Assembly (NCBI GenBank): GCA_036733285.1 | Contig: DAINAU010000003.1 | Location: forward strand, 1 to 55,516 | DNA: 55,516 nt | Direction of reading: 5' to 3' | Source: JAGOBX01 sp036733285 | Lineage (GTDB): Bacteria; JAGOBX01 | Shown here: piece by piece, positions 7,791 to 16,287 of the stretch | Numbering within the stretch: the stretch's first letter is position 1 | Layout: each line of letters begins with the position of its first letter | The notes under the pieces: model-generated | Told to the model about the DNA's origin: nothing | Database searches by the model: none | The model's input: only the letters and a program-made list of their open reading frames with translations | Made by a program: the position numbers and the translations under genes

Positions 7791-9101
7791 TTATTCCTTT
7801 ATTCCAAATTTCTGAACTCTATCGTAACATTTAATCGCATTGTCATAATCTTTCATTTCATAATAAACGTCTCCTAAAAATTTTAACGTTTCTATATCGT
7901 CGGGCTGATTATAAACAATCTTCTTTAAAATAATTTCCGCAAGGTCGTATTGCTTCGATTCAAACGATTTCCTCGCATGAATTTTCAGCAAATCAATATC
8001 AAGCGTTTCATAATCGAGTTTGAGTTCAGGTTCAGCGTTTTCGTTTTCAATACTTTCTGTTTTTTTTGTGGCGGAATCCACGCTTGATTTTTTTAACTCG
8101 TTTTTCATATTGGAATCAAGGGAAGGTTCCGCGTCTATGTCAGTTTGTTTCATATCCGTTTTTTTATCAAGCGCCTGTAAAACAGGTTTAAAACTCATAC
8201 TTAAAGTTATGAAATGCAAATCTCCAATTTTAGAATAATTATCGTAAGCGTATTGAATTCCAATTGAGTTATAAAAATAAGCGAATCCGAAAGATACGGA
8301 ATTGTTTATGTTTTTAGTTCCGTTAAATCCCGCCATTAAATGAAAATTATCGTCGAATCTGAAATTTAGACCTAACGAACATTTCGGGGATAATTCGCCT
8401 GTTTTTTTTAAATCCGCAAGAATATCAAACCTGAATAACGAATATTTTAAACCCGCCGAATATATCCGCGTAATATCTTCTGAATACCGGTTTAATTTTA
8501 TTTTCGAACCTAAATTCAAAATTGAAACGCCCGCGTCAAGATTTTCAATAACTCCTTTATACAAAAAACCAATATCTGCAAGCCAGACATTTCCGCTATA
8601 TCCTGAAATTTTCTCGGAATAATTCTTGATATTTATTCCGGCGCCTATTTGATTGATTTTATGAGACGCCGATAATCCGAATTGAACCGCAGAATATTTT
8701 GACGAGCGTCCGGCGTATTCCAAATCTCTCCCGTTTATTAATGTTTGTTTGACTGAACCGCCGTCTATTCCGGCGGCAAAAACCGAATATCGAGCGTTTC
8801 TGTTTTTTTTGAATTCTTTGGAAAAAGCAAGATAATATATATTAACGTCCTGCGGTAGAGAAATATAACTGCTTATAAAATTTCTATCGAATTTTTCAAA
8901 TCTTGCAATCGCCGGATTATATAGTATTCCGTTTATTCCGTAATCAAACGCGGTTACAGCCGATAGAGCCGATTGTTCAGCCGTATAATTTAATGTCAGC
9001 GGTATTCCGGCTTCATACGAATAAATCGGGTTCGAAAATGAAAACGCCGTCAATAATATTATTGCGAATATTATCTGATAATTTGTATTTTTTTTACGCA
9101 T
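7791..9101 (-). CDS. PorV/UPF0164-like outer-membrane beta-barrel with C-terminal TPR
   Basis: A signal peptide (to about residue 29, ending NPIYSYEA) leads into a region of alternating beta strands. It carries the family pattern seen in PorV/PorQ and UPF0164 proteins: SALSAVTAFDYGINGILYNPA, in place of the usual GG-A..A..D....YWNPA. About 100 polar residues (327-370 rich in K, D, E and S) follow, then two TPR units at the C-terminus (SFESKQYDLAEIIL; FLGDVYYEMKDYDNAIKCY). In type 9 secretion PorV binds the C-terminal tail of cargo, and the gene just upstream encodes a protein with such a tail. The start codon lies 31 nt inside that gene. Transport of that neighbour is inference. Confidence 0.75.
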   Translation of the reverse strand: MRKKNTNYQIIFAIILLTAFSFSNPIYSYEAGIPLTLNYTAEQSALSAVTAFDYGINGILYNPAIARFEKFDRNFISSYISLPQDVNIYYLAFSKEFKKNRNARYSVFAAGIDGGSVKQTLINGRDLEYAGRSSKYSAVQFGLSASHKINQIGAGINIKNYSEKISGYSGNVWLADIGFLYKGVIENLDAGVSILNLGSKIKLNRYSEDITRIYSAGLKYSLFRFDILADLKKTGELSPKCSLGLNFRFDDNFHLMAGFNGTKNINNSVSFGFAYFYNSIGIQYAYDNYSKIGDLHFITLSMSFKPVLQALDKKTDMKQTDIDAEPSLDSNMKNELKKSSVDSATKKTESIENENAEPELKLDYETLDIDLLKIHARKSFESKQYDLAEIILKKIVYNQPDDIETLKFLGDVYYEMKDYDNAIKCYDRVQKFGIKE

Positions 9102-11179
9102 TTGTAACTGCCTGATTCAATTATAGCATAATACAAACCCGATGAAACAGGTTTGTTTTTTTTATCAAGAACGCTCCATTGAAAATAAGAATCGTTATCG
9201 TTGACAAGTTCGTTGACTACGTATCCCGCAAGATTAACTATTTTTATTTTAGCGTTTTTTATATTGATTCCGCTGAAATATATTCCGCTGCCGTCGTCCG
9301 CTCCGGTATAATATCTGCCGGTTTTATAATTTCCGTCTCCGCCTATGAACGGGTTTGGAAATATTTCTATTTCTCCCTGTTTTTCAAAATCAGGAAGCGC
9401 GAATAATCCGTAAATTGAAAAATTATTAAGCGATATTTCTATCTCAAGACCGGTCATGATATTATATAAAAAAATCTGAGACTTCCGGGTCCATTGTTCG
9501 GTTCCTTCGTCGTAATTAAAAACGGCAAATCTCCTGTTTTCAAATTTTAAAATTGAGGGAGGCAACCTGTATTTGATTTTTAAATTATCATACGCGTCGG
9601 ACAATTCGTTTATATGATTTCCAGTGGCGTAATCGAACATTTCAAAATTTACTATTGTATAACTTAAATCGTCGAATAAAGATATGTTTGGTCTAACACT
9701 GTTAAAATATAAAGGATTAATTTTCATCGCGGAAAATAAATGCGGAACTGTTCTGAAATTCTTCAAATCAATATATGCCGAAACGCTTTTAAAATCCGGA
9801 TATTCCGGTATGTCTTTCAGATTAATATCAATATTATGCGCGTATCCGTTTAAAATCAATCCGTTGTTATTGCCTGATACGGCGGCGTCCTGCGAATATA
9901 TTTGAGAATATGTGTCAAAAACATAAACTTCGGCATAATCCGAACTTCTCGAAGTTCCGTAATCGTCTATTTCGAGTTTCACAAAATATCTGCCCGGTTC
10001 CGACGACTGGAACGAACTTTTTATTTTATCCGTATTCTCCAATGAAACGGTTAAATCTTGAGAACTCCATTGGTATCTTAAAAACTGTTTATTTCTCGCG
10101 ATTGTCCGTTCCGAAGTCAATTCTATGGCGTCGCCTGTCAAAACAAAATATTTGCCTCCGGCATTTGCGTATATCCCGGCGAATTCGGGTTCCGAATCCG
10201 AGTAATTATAAAACCGTTTGTAATAGTATCCGTTATTTCCGGCAACCCATATCGTATCGTTTAAATTTGAAAAAGCCGCGGAATTAAGATTAACGCTTAT
10301 CTGCGTATCTATGTTTATTTTTTCCCATTGAGAAGGATTATTCGGCGTATAATAAATGTTCCCGTTCGCGCCGACAGTCCATCCTGAATAATAATTCGGA
10401 AAACAAATCGATTTAACTTCAAAATTAAACTTATATAGAAATATCCATTTGCCGGGTCCTTCGTATGTCTGATACAAACTGAATGTGTTGTCTCCGTTAT
10501 CGATGACGCCAAACCACAAATATTCGTTCAAACAATATCCCGCGATAAATTTGTTTGAAATCGAAATTGACACGGGCGACCAATTATTTCCGCCGTCTGA
10601 AGTAGTCAATAAAATGTTATCGCCCATTGCGGTTCCGATTCCGGACGGATACATTTTTATCATTTTTATATTATTTACGCCTTCGTATTGTTTTGTCCAG
10701 GTCTGACCGTAATCAGAACTTTTTAAAATTAAACTTGAAGAACCAGCGACCCATATTTCAGAATTTACGGCGCATACGCCGTAAAATTCGATTTGAGACG
10801 AAATATTATTTGGCGTTCTGTTCAGCCAAGTGGCGCCGCCGTCTTGAGAAACAAGTATTCGTTTGTTAGCGCCCGCAATTATTATTAAATCGACGTTTTC
10901 TATATGCGCCGCGTTTAACTTGTCAAGGCAACCCGAATTTTGATTGCTCCAGCTTAACCCGTCGTTTTGAGTGGTTTTTATTATACCGTTATCGCCAGCC
11001 ATTATTCCGAAATTGCCTTTGAACTTTATGGAATTAATATTATATCCCGTGTTGTTGTTGTATTGAATCCATTGATAATCGGCATTAACCTGATACGAAT
11101 ATAAAATAATAATAATGAATAGCGCCGCTATTTTAAAACTAATTTTCAATATCTTAAACATAGTTTTTTTATCATACAT
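9071..11179 (-). CDS. Secreted YCF48/BNR-type beta-propeller protein with FlgD/T9SS-like C-terminal tail
   Basis: An N-terminal signal peptide (MFKILKISFKIAALFIIIILYSYQVNA) precedes repeats of the photosystem-II-stability/BNR type. Each has a 'G.i..t.dgG.tW' strand: KTTQNDGLSWSNQ, VSQDGGATWLNRT, KSSDYGQTWTKQ, TTSDGGNNWSPV. An Ig/PKD-like stretch (QFLRYQWSSQDL...GRYFVKLEIDDYG) follows. The last 95 residues form a typical secretion or anchoring tail: IEIFPNPF, KIKIVNLAGYVVNEL, SSGLYYAIIESG and a terminal KKIQIIR. The ATG at 11179 (or Met15) suits the signal peptide better than the TTG at 11203. The gene heads the run PorV-like, era, apbE, radical SAM, squalene/phytoene synthase. Ligand unknown. 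Confidence 0.75.
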   Translation of the reverse strand: MYDKKTMFKILKISFKIAALFIIIILYSYQVNADYQWIQYNNNTGYNINSIKFKGNFGIMAGDNGIIKTTQNDGLSWSNQNSGCLDKLNAAHIENVDLIIIAGANKRILVSQDGGATWLNRTPNNISSQIEFYGVCAVNSEIWVAGSSSLILKSSDYGQTWTKQYEGVNNIKMIKMYPSGIGTAMGDNILLTTSDGGNNWSPVSISISNKFIAGYCLNEYLWFGVIDNGDNTFSLYQTYEGPGKWIFLYKFNFEVKSICFPNYYSGWTVGANGNIYYTPNNPSQWEKINIDTQISVNLNSAAFSNLNDTIWVAGNNGYYYKRFYNYSDSEPEFAGIYANAGGKYFVLTGDAIELTSERTIARNKQFLRYQWSSQDLTVSLENTDKIKSSFQSSEPGRYFVKLEIDDYGTSRSSDYAEVYVFDTYSQIYSQDAAVSGNNNGLILNGYAHNIDINLKDIPEYPDFKSVSAYIDLKNFRTVPHLFSAMKINPLYFNSVRPNISLFDDLSYTIVNFEMFDYATGNHINELSDAYDNLKIKYRLPPSILKFENRRFAVFNYDEGTEQWTRKSQIFLYNIMTGLEIEISLNNFSIYGLFALPDFEKQGEIEIFPNPFIGGDGNYKTGRYYTGADDGSGIYFSGINIKNAKIKIVNLAGYVVNELVNDNDSYFQWSVLDKKNKPVSSGLYYAIIESGSYKCVKKIQIIR

Positions 11180-11300
11180 TTTTTTTGTTTTTTTGCAAAT
11201 CAAATTTTCTTTTTTATATTACAGGGATTTGAAAAACTACGCCGCGCCCATAAAAATATTATTGCATTTTTCGGATTAATTCATAAACAATACTAAATTG

Positions 11301-12137
11301 TTACAACGCTTCTACAACATCCTCGTATTTTATTTTATCGTTGTCTGTCCACAAAAAATGCTGCCGCATAGCTTGAAATATAAACATATCCATTCCATTA
11401 ATTATCGTCGCCCCTTTTGATTCGGCATTTTTAAGCATTAATGTTTTTCGGGGATTATAAATTACGTCAAAAAATATTTTATCGGAATAATCCAAACAAG
11501 CTTCTTCCGCGATTAAAGAATTTTCCGTTTCAGGATGCATTCCAACCGAAGCGGAATTAATTATAACATCTTCTTCTTTTTTTATATTGTATTTTCCATT
11601 GCAAAATTCTTCGATTGCTATTTGCGAAAAACCGGTCTTGTCCGCGATTTCTTTTAATAGCTCCGAAAGTTTGTCTTTATTTCTTCCAATTATTTTTAAA
11701 GAATTAATTTTAAATTCCGATATGATTGAAAAGGCAACAGCTTTTGCGGCGCCGCCGTTTCCAAGCAAAGCTATGTTTTTGCCGGTTAACTGAATATCGC
11801 GTTTTTTAAAAGTTTGAGTTACTCCGTAAGCGTCCGTATTGTATCCGGTTAAAATTCCGTTATCATTGACTATAGTATTGACCGCTCCTATTTTTCCGGC
11901 TAAATCTGAAACTTTATCCAGATATTTCACAACCGATATTTTAAAAGGAATTGTTATGCTTACTCCGCGTATATTTTCTTTTCGTATAAGTTTTATCGCG
12001 TTTTCAATATCATAAATTTCAAACGCATAATATTCGTAATTAAATTTGTATTTTTTGAATAAATGATTGTGTATTAAAGGAGAAAGCGAATGACCGACTG
12101 GATTGCCGTAAATTCCGCAGATTTTATTATATATCAT
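11301..12137 (-). CDS. aroE: Shikimate dehydrogenase
   Basis: The 278-aa protein reduces 3-dehydroshikimate to shikimate with NADPH in the chorismate pathway. Seen: substrate motif YGNPVGHSLSP, the ITIPFK loop with catalytic lysine, NTI..GYNTDAYG, the dinucleotide fold LLGNGGAAKAV with IGRNKDKL, and the C-terminal NGMDMFIFQAMRQHFLWT. Length is normal. It overlaps kdsB by 4 nt and is the last gene of the deoD-led run. Confidence 0.95.
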   Translation of the reverse strand: MIYNKICGIYGNPVGHSLSPLIHNHLFKKYKFNYEYYAFEIYDIENAIKLIRKENIRGVSITIPFKISVVKYLDKVSDLAGKIGAVNTIVNDNGILTGYNTDAYGVTQTFKKRDIQLTGKNIALLGNGGAAKAVAFSIISEFKINSLKIIGRNKDKLSELLKEIADKTGFSQIAIEEFCNGKYNIKKEEDVIINSASVGMHPETENSLIAEEACLDYSDKIFFDVIYNPRKTLMLKNAESKGATIINGMDMFIFQAMRQHFLWTDNDKIKYEDVVEAL

Positions 12138-12901
12138 TTTGAGGTTAGCGTTTTCTCGAATTTAATTATATCTTCCGGAGTATCGATTCCTATGGTTTCA
12201 TTTCCGGTTATTGCCGCGCTTATTCCGTATCCGTTTTCTAAAAACCTTAACTGCTCAAGCTTTTCATAGTTTTCAAGAATTGATTCCGGCAACGTTTCAA
12301 ATTCAAGCAGAGTTTTTTTTCTGTAAACATATAAACCGATATGTTTATAATAGATTTCAGGTTTAATTACTGAATCGCGCGGATAAGGCATAACGCTTCT
12401 TGAAAAATACAACGCGTTAAATTTATTGTCAAAAACAACTTTTACATAATTCGGATTTTTAACGTCTTCTTCTTTTTTAAATTTTATCGCAAGCGTGGAA
12501 ATATCAGAATCATTTTCAATTAATCTGATAATAGCCGCGTCAACGTCTTCTGATTTTAATAGCGGCTCGTCTCCCTGAACGTTAGCTATTATATCGTATC
12601 CGTCCAATCCGCAATTTTTTACGGCATACGCTATTCTGTCTCCGCCGGATTTACAATCCGCCGGAGTCATTACAGCGCCGCATCCGAATTTTTCCGATTC
12701 TTCATAAATTCTCGCGTCGTCTGTCGCAACTATTATTTTATCAATCAGTTTGGATTTGGAAACATTTTCAAAAACATATTGAATTATAGATTTTCCGTTT
12801 ATTCTTATTAAAGGTTTTCCCGGCAATCTTGTCGAACCGTAACGCGCAGGCAATACCGCCAATATTTTTAATTTTTTTTTCGAATGTTTATCTTTAACCA
12901 T
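12134..12901 (-). CDS. kdsB: 3-deoxy-manno-octulosonate cytidylyltransferase (CMP-Kdo synthetase)
   Basis: The enzyme activates Kdo as CMP-Kdo for the inner core of lipopolysaccharide. Seen: LPARYGSTRLPGKPL, IIVATDD, KSGGDRIA, NVQGDEPLL, VMPYPRD, KHIGLYVYRK, and the end motif EKLEQLRFLENGY followed by GIDTPEDI. Length 255 aa, as expected. Its presence argues for a Kdo-containing outer membrane. It overlaps both neighbours (4 nt with aroE, 8 nt with the 124-aa gene). Confidence 0.96.
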   Translation of the reverse strand: MVKDKHSKKKLKILAVLPARYGSTRLPGKPLIRINGKSIIQYVFENVSKSKLIDKIIVATDDARIYEESEKFGCGAVMTPADCKSGGDRIAYAVKNCGLDGYDIIANVQGDEPLLKSEDVDAAIIRLIENDSDISTLAIKFKKEEDVKNPNYVKVVFDNKFNALYFSRSVMPYPRDSVIKPEIYYKHIGLYVYRKKTLLEFETLPESILENYEKLEQLRFLENGYGISAAITGNETIGIDTPEDIIKFEKTLTSK

Positions 12902-13268
12902 AAAATTTTATCAGCATTTCGCATTCGCTTCCGAATTCATTAATCTGCTGAACCACCCAGTCTCTGCCTTTATATCTTACAACGTCCTGAATTTTCAATC
13001 CCAGACTTTCCGTAAGAATTAGTTTTATTGTGTTTTCTTTTATATTATAACTGTCTTTTATAATATCCGAATTAAAATCGTCAATGATAGGCTTATCCTG
13101 AACTTCGGTAATTATTCGTTTGATATTATGTTCTGAAAAACCGTCGTTTTTCAACTCTTCAACAATAGTTTCAACAGATTTACCTTCTCTGAATTCATCG
13201 CGTTTCACTTCTATAGCGCCCAATAAAATATTTCTTATCGAACCGGCCATCATAGTAGGAATACCCAT
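12894..13268 (-). CDS. Hypothetical protein, 124 aa
   Basis: I do not recognise a family. The protein is soluble by appearance, with a helical N-terminal half (residues 10-55, charged, including EGKSVETIVEELKNDGFSEHNIKRIITEV, which looks like a small helix-turn-helix or UBA-like bundle) and a C-terminal half with a small beta motif (DVVRYKGRDWVVQQI...ECEMLIKFYG). It starts at an ATG with an excellent Shine-Dalgarno sequence (GGAGG). It overlaps kdsB by 8 nt and is 60 nt after the GGDEF-like gene, so translation is likely coupled with kdsB. Confidence 0.7.
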   Translation of the reverse strand: MGIPTMMAGSIRNILLGAIEVKRDEFREGKSVETIVEELKNDGFSEHNIKRIITEVQDKPIIDDFNSDIIKDSYNIKENTIKLILTESLGLKIQDVVRYKGRDWVVQQINEFGSECEMLIKFYG

Positions 13269-13328
13269 ATTCTTATCCTCCGTTCACTTCAATTCATTAT
13301 TTAGAATCAATTCTATAAAACATTATTC

Positions 13329-14258
13329 TCAAATTATCGCTCTTATCGCGTTTCTGATTAGCGTTTCACAATTTTTTCCTGACGCCGGATATTCCGCAAT
13401 TCCGTAACAAATCTCGATTTCAGGCAGAGCTTTTTTATTTTCATCCAATAGTTTTACGGATGCCAGTTTGCTTTTCAGTTCTTCAAGTTTACTAAATGTT
13501 TTTTCATAATCCATATCGGAAAAAATTATTGAAATAATCGCGTTATACAACATTGCCAATATATCGATTTTTCTCAAATTGGCTTTTAAAAAACCGCTTA
13601 AACTTTTAAGTATTACATTGCTTAAATTTTGCTTATTAGAAATTATTTCATTGAAATTTTTTATTTCAATTAATGCAAGCGAAAATTTCGAGTTTACTCT
13701 TTCACATTCTATTATTTTCCGATAAAGATTTTCATATAAAAAATCCTGATTGTAAAGTTGAGTCGTCGAATCAAACATATCAAACTCGCCAATTTTATCA
13801 ATTGATTCGGCGCTGATATTATTCTTTAAAATTTGAGCGTGATTAAAGCAAATGTCCGCGGCAGAGCCGTTTAATTTTTTTTTTGAATCCGATAAGAGCA
13901 TAACAAATCCTAATCGCTTTTCAGAAATAAAATCAATCGGACATATTAAAATCTTCTCTAAATCTCCAATCATTTTCGATGAAATAGTTTCAAAAACAGG
14001 ATTTTTAATCTCGGAATTATATTCGGCGAAACCCGTCATCTCATTGACAAAATTCATATCTATTTTTAAATCATAAAACTGTTTTGCCGAAAAACCGCTG
14101 TATTCTATTATATTATAATTTTTTTTTTTTTGATTAATAAAACAAATCATTCCAGCGGAACAATTGCACTCGTTCAATATGTTTTGTAAAATCAAACGAG
14201 CCGCGTTTTTTATGTCGAATAATAAAGTTATTTTTGAATGGTCAATAATTTTTTTCAT
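13329..14258 (-). CDS. GAF-like sensor with degenerate GGDEF domain
   Basis: The N-terminal 150 residues resemble a GAF-type sensory domain. From about residue 165 a diguanylate-cyclase fold is recognisable (DSTTQLYNQDFLYENL; FSLALIEIKNFNEI; LRKIDILAML), but the signature position reads LYNAIISIIF instead of GGDEF, and the IDxFK metal region is also altered. It is therefore unlikely to make cyclic-di-GMP and may bind a nucleotide or act as a scaffold. A downstream IEICYGIAEYP matches the end of GGDEF domains. It lies 16 nt after the isomerase-like gene. Confidence 0.7.
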   Translation of the reverse strand: MKKIIDHSKITLLFDIKNAARLILQNILNECNCSAGMICFINQKKKNYNIIEYSGFSAKQFYDLKIDMNFVNEMTGFAEYNSEIKNPVFETISSKMIGDLEKILICPIDFISEKRLGFVMLLSDSKKKLNGSAADICFNHAQILKNNISAESIDKIGEFDMFDSTTQLYNQDFLYENLYRKIIECERVNSKFSLALIEIKNFNEIISNKQNLSNVILKSLSGFLKANLRKIDILAMLYNAIISIIFSDMDYEKTFSKLEELKSKLASVKLLDENKKALPEIEICYGIAEYPASGKNCETLIRNAIRAII

Positions 14259-14274
14259 TTTATTCTATGCGTTT

Positions 14275-15465
14275 TCAGATATCTCTATATTTATTCCATA
14301 ATCTAAGAATTTCAACAAAATCTCCTTTAACCAACACAAGATGATTTCCTATCGGATTATCGATATAATCTTTTAAATTTTCTTCGACCGATAAAACCGC
14401 CTGCGTTCTGCAAAGATTGGTTTTCCATTGATGTTTACAGGTCTTCGCTCGGCTTGCAAAAAATCTCTCCATATTTTTTCCGCCGAATTTTACTATTGTA
14501 TAAATTCCGTCTTCTAAACATCCTTGAACAGCGGTTCCGAGATTTGATTCAAAATGAGTGTTAATAGCCAAACTGCTCTTTTTTACTAATTCAAATGCGC
14601 AGGCGCAATGCGCTACAGTCAACTTATTTTCTTTATAATCTATATCCGAAGGATTTGCCATAAAGGGTATTGTATGCGTCAATAACTTTGTTATATACAT
14701 TGTCATCAGCGTCTGCATATCTCCTTCGCAGCCCGATATTATTCCTTCTCCGTTTAAAAGGCTTAAAGCGAGACAGCTTGTGGTTTTGTATTTTTCGAGT
14801 ATATCAAAACATCTTATTGAAAAACAATCAAGCTGATATTTATTTCTAATTGTTTTTAATACGGTATACATTTTTAAAGATTTGACAAGTTCTTCGGCGC
14901 TAACGTAAGATTTATATCTCTCGATTTTATTTTTGATATGCGCGTCATATTCGTTATTGTCGCTTTTTTCAAACAAATCATAAATTTCAGATAATCTTAT
15001 TTTAACCAATTTTCTGACATTGTCCCTAAAAAAAACATTTGAAACCGAACTCGCTATAAGCCAATCCGAAGGCGCCCCGATTAAACCGACATTTGATAAA
15101 CTCAAATTTTTATAAACGTTTGAAACCGCCGTTATTTTTATAATATTTTCAATATCTTTATAACAAAATAAAAAAACTTTATGTTTTTTCTCTTTCAAAT
15201 AAGTAGTCAATTCAAGCGCCGCAGGAAGCGAATTTGACGAATTATGATAAAGCAATATTATTGGAGTTGGTTTGTTCTGAGAAATGAATTTTACAACATC
15301 GTTTTCGACTCCGCCGGTTAATATAGCCAATGCTTTTAAATCTTCGGCTCCTTTGGATATTGTAAATTTACTTGAAAGAACCGACGCGAATTTTTCTTTT
15401 AATATTTCAATTTCTTTCGGATTATGAAGATTGGAATAAAAAAAACTAACATTTAGTGATTGCAT
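14275..15465 (-). CDS. L-fucose/arabinose isomerase-like protein
   Basis: The 396-aa protein matches the short 'fucose isomerase-related' family. Seen: the GGVENDV and IILLYHNSSNSLPAALEL patterns of the N-terminal domains, the central LNGEGIISGCEGD with the candidate metal-binding Glu, FMANPSDID, a cysteine/histidine stretch AHCACAF, and a C-terminal GNHLVLVKGDFVEILRLW with the expected His. Members interconvert aldoses and ketoses, but many of this subgroup have unknown substrates. It lies 16 nt after deoD, so a pentose from nucleoside breakdown is a possible substrate by context. That is inference. Confidence 0.72.
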   Translation of the reverse strand: MQSLNVSFFYSNLHNPKEIEILKEKFASVLSSKFTISKGAEDLKALAILTGGVENDVVKFISQNKPTPIILLYHNSSNSLPAALELTTYLKEKKHKVFLFCYKDIENIIKITAVSNVYKNLSLSNVGLIGAPSDWLIASSVSNVFFRDNVRKLVKIRLSEIYDLFEKSDNNEYDAHIKNKIERYKSYVSAEELVKSLKMYTVLKTIRNKYQLDCFSIRCFDILEKYKTTSCLALSLLNGEGIISGCEGDMQTLMTMYITKLLTHTIPFMANPSDIDYKENKLTVAHCACAFELVKKSSLAINTHFESNLGTAVQGCLEDGIYTIVKFGGKNMERFFASRAKTCKHQWKTNLCRTQAVLSVEENLKDYIDNPIGNHLVLVKGDFVEILRLWNKYRDI

Positions 15466-15481
15466 AATTTTTTTAAATTTT

Positions 15482-16183
15482 TTATAAAGATAATTTTAAA
15501 GCAAGTTCAGCCATACCTAAAAATTTGGTCTGGCGTTCTTCCGAACTCGTAGCTTCGCCTGTAATAATATTATCGCTGACGGTAAGGATTGACAACGCAT
15601 TTATTCTATATTTTGAGGCGACCGTATATAATGCCGAAGTCTCCATTTCAACGGCTGTAATTCCGTATGCAGCCCACAACTTCCAAAACATTTTATCGTC
15701 CTCGTAAAAAATATCCGAAGTAAGAACCGTTCCGGCTTTGATGCTGATATTTTCGGATTTAGCGATATTATAACATTTATTCATTAACTCAAACGAAGCG
15801 GCCGGCGCAAAATTCTTATTCTCAAATTTTAAATTATTTATATTGGAATCGGTTGAAGCTGCGGTAGCCATAATGATGTCTCTAACTTTAATGTCTTCCT
15901 GAATACAACCGCATGTGCCTATTCTAATTATTGTTTTTACGCCGTAATCTTTAATGAGCTCGGTGGAATATATCGTCATTGACGGCATACCCATTCCAGA
16001 ACCTTGAACGGATACTTTTCTGCCTTTATAATAACCGGTAAATCCATACATTCCTCTTACTTGATTTATACAAACGGATTTTTCAAACAATGTTTCTGCT
16101 ATAAGTTTTGCTCTCAAAGGATCTCCCGGCATCAAAACAAAATCAGAAAATTCCCCTTGTTTTGCTCCAATATGTATGCTCAT
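15482..16183 (-). CDS. deoD: Purine-nucleoside phosphorylase (DeoD type)
   Basis: The 233-aa hexameric-type enzyme splits purine nucleosides with phosphate. Seen: HIGAKQGEFSDFVLMPGDPLRAK at the start (in two motifs), RGMYGFTGYYKG, GSGMGMPS, RIGTCG, VEMETSALYTVA and TVSDNI. The ATG at 16183 has a strong AGAGAGG ribosome-binding site. It is the first gene of a tight operon running to aroE, with a promoter at 16214-16242. Confidence 0.95.
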   Translation of the reverse strand: MSIHIGAKQGEFSDFVLMPGDPLRAKLIAETLFEKSVCINQVRGMYGFTGYYKGRKVSVQGSGMGMPSMTIYSTELIKDYGVKTIIRIGTCGCIQEDIKVRDIIMATAASTDSNINNLKFENKNFAPAASFELMNKCYNIAKSENISIKAGTVLTSDIFYEDDKMFWKLWAAYGITAVEMETSALYTVASKYRINALSILTVSDNIITGEATSSEERQTKFLGMAELALKLSL

Positions 16184-16213
16184 TTATAACCTCTCTTTAA
16201 ATTAATTTTTTAT

Positions 16214-16242
16214 ATTATACTTAATGCGGATAAAAAAATCAA
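16214..16242 (-). promoter_or_regulatory. Sigma-70-type promoter upstream of deoD
   Basis: On the minus strand TTGATT (16242-16237), a 17-nt spacer and a perfect TATAAT (16219-16214) stand 31 nt before the deoD ATG. This probably drives deoD, the isomerase-like gene, the GGDEF-like gene, the 124-aa gene, kdsB and aroE. Confidence 0.7.
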
Positions 16243-16287
16243 CGAATTGAAATATTAAAATCATTATGCGGTTTTTGAGTTTAATCG

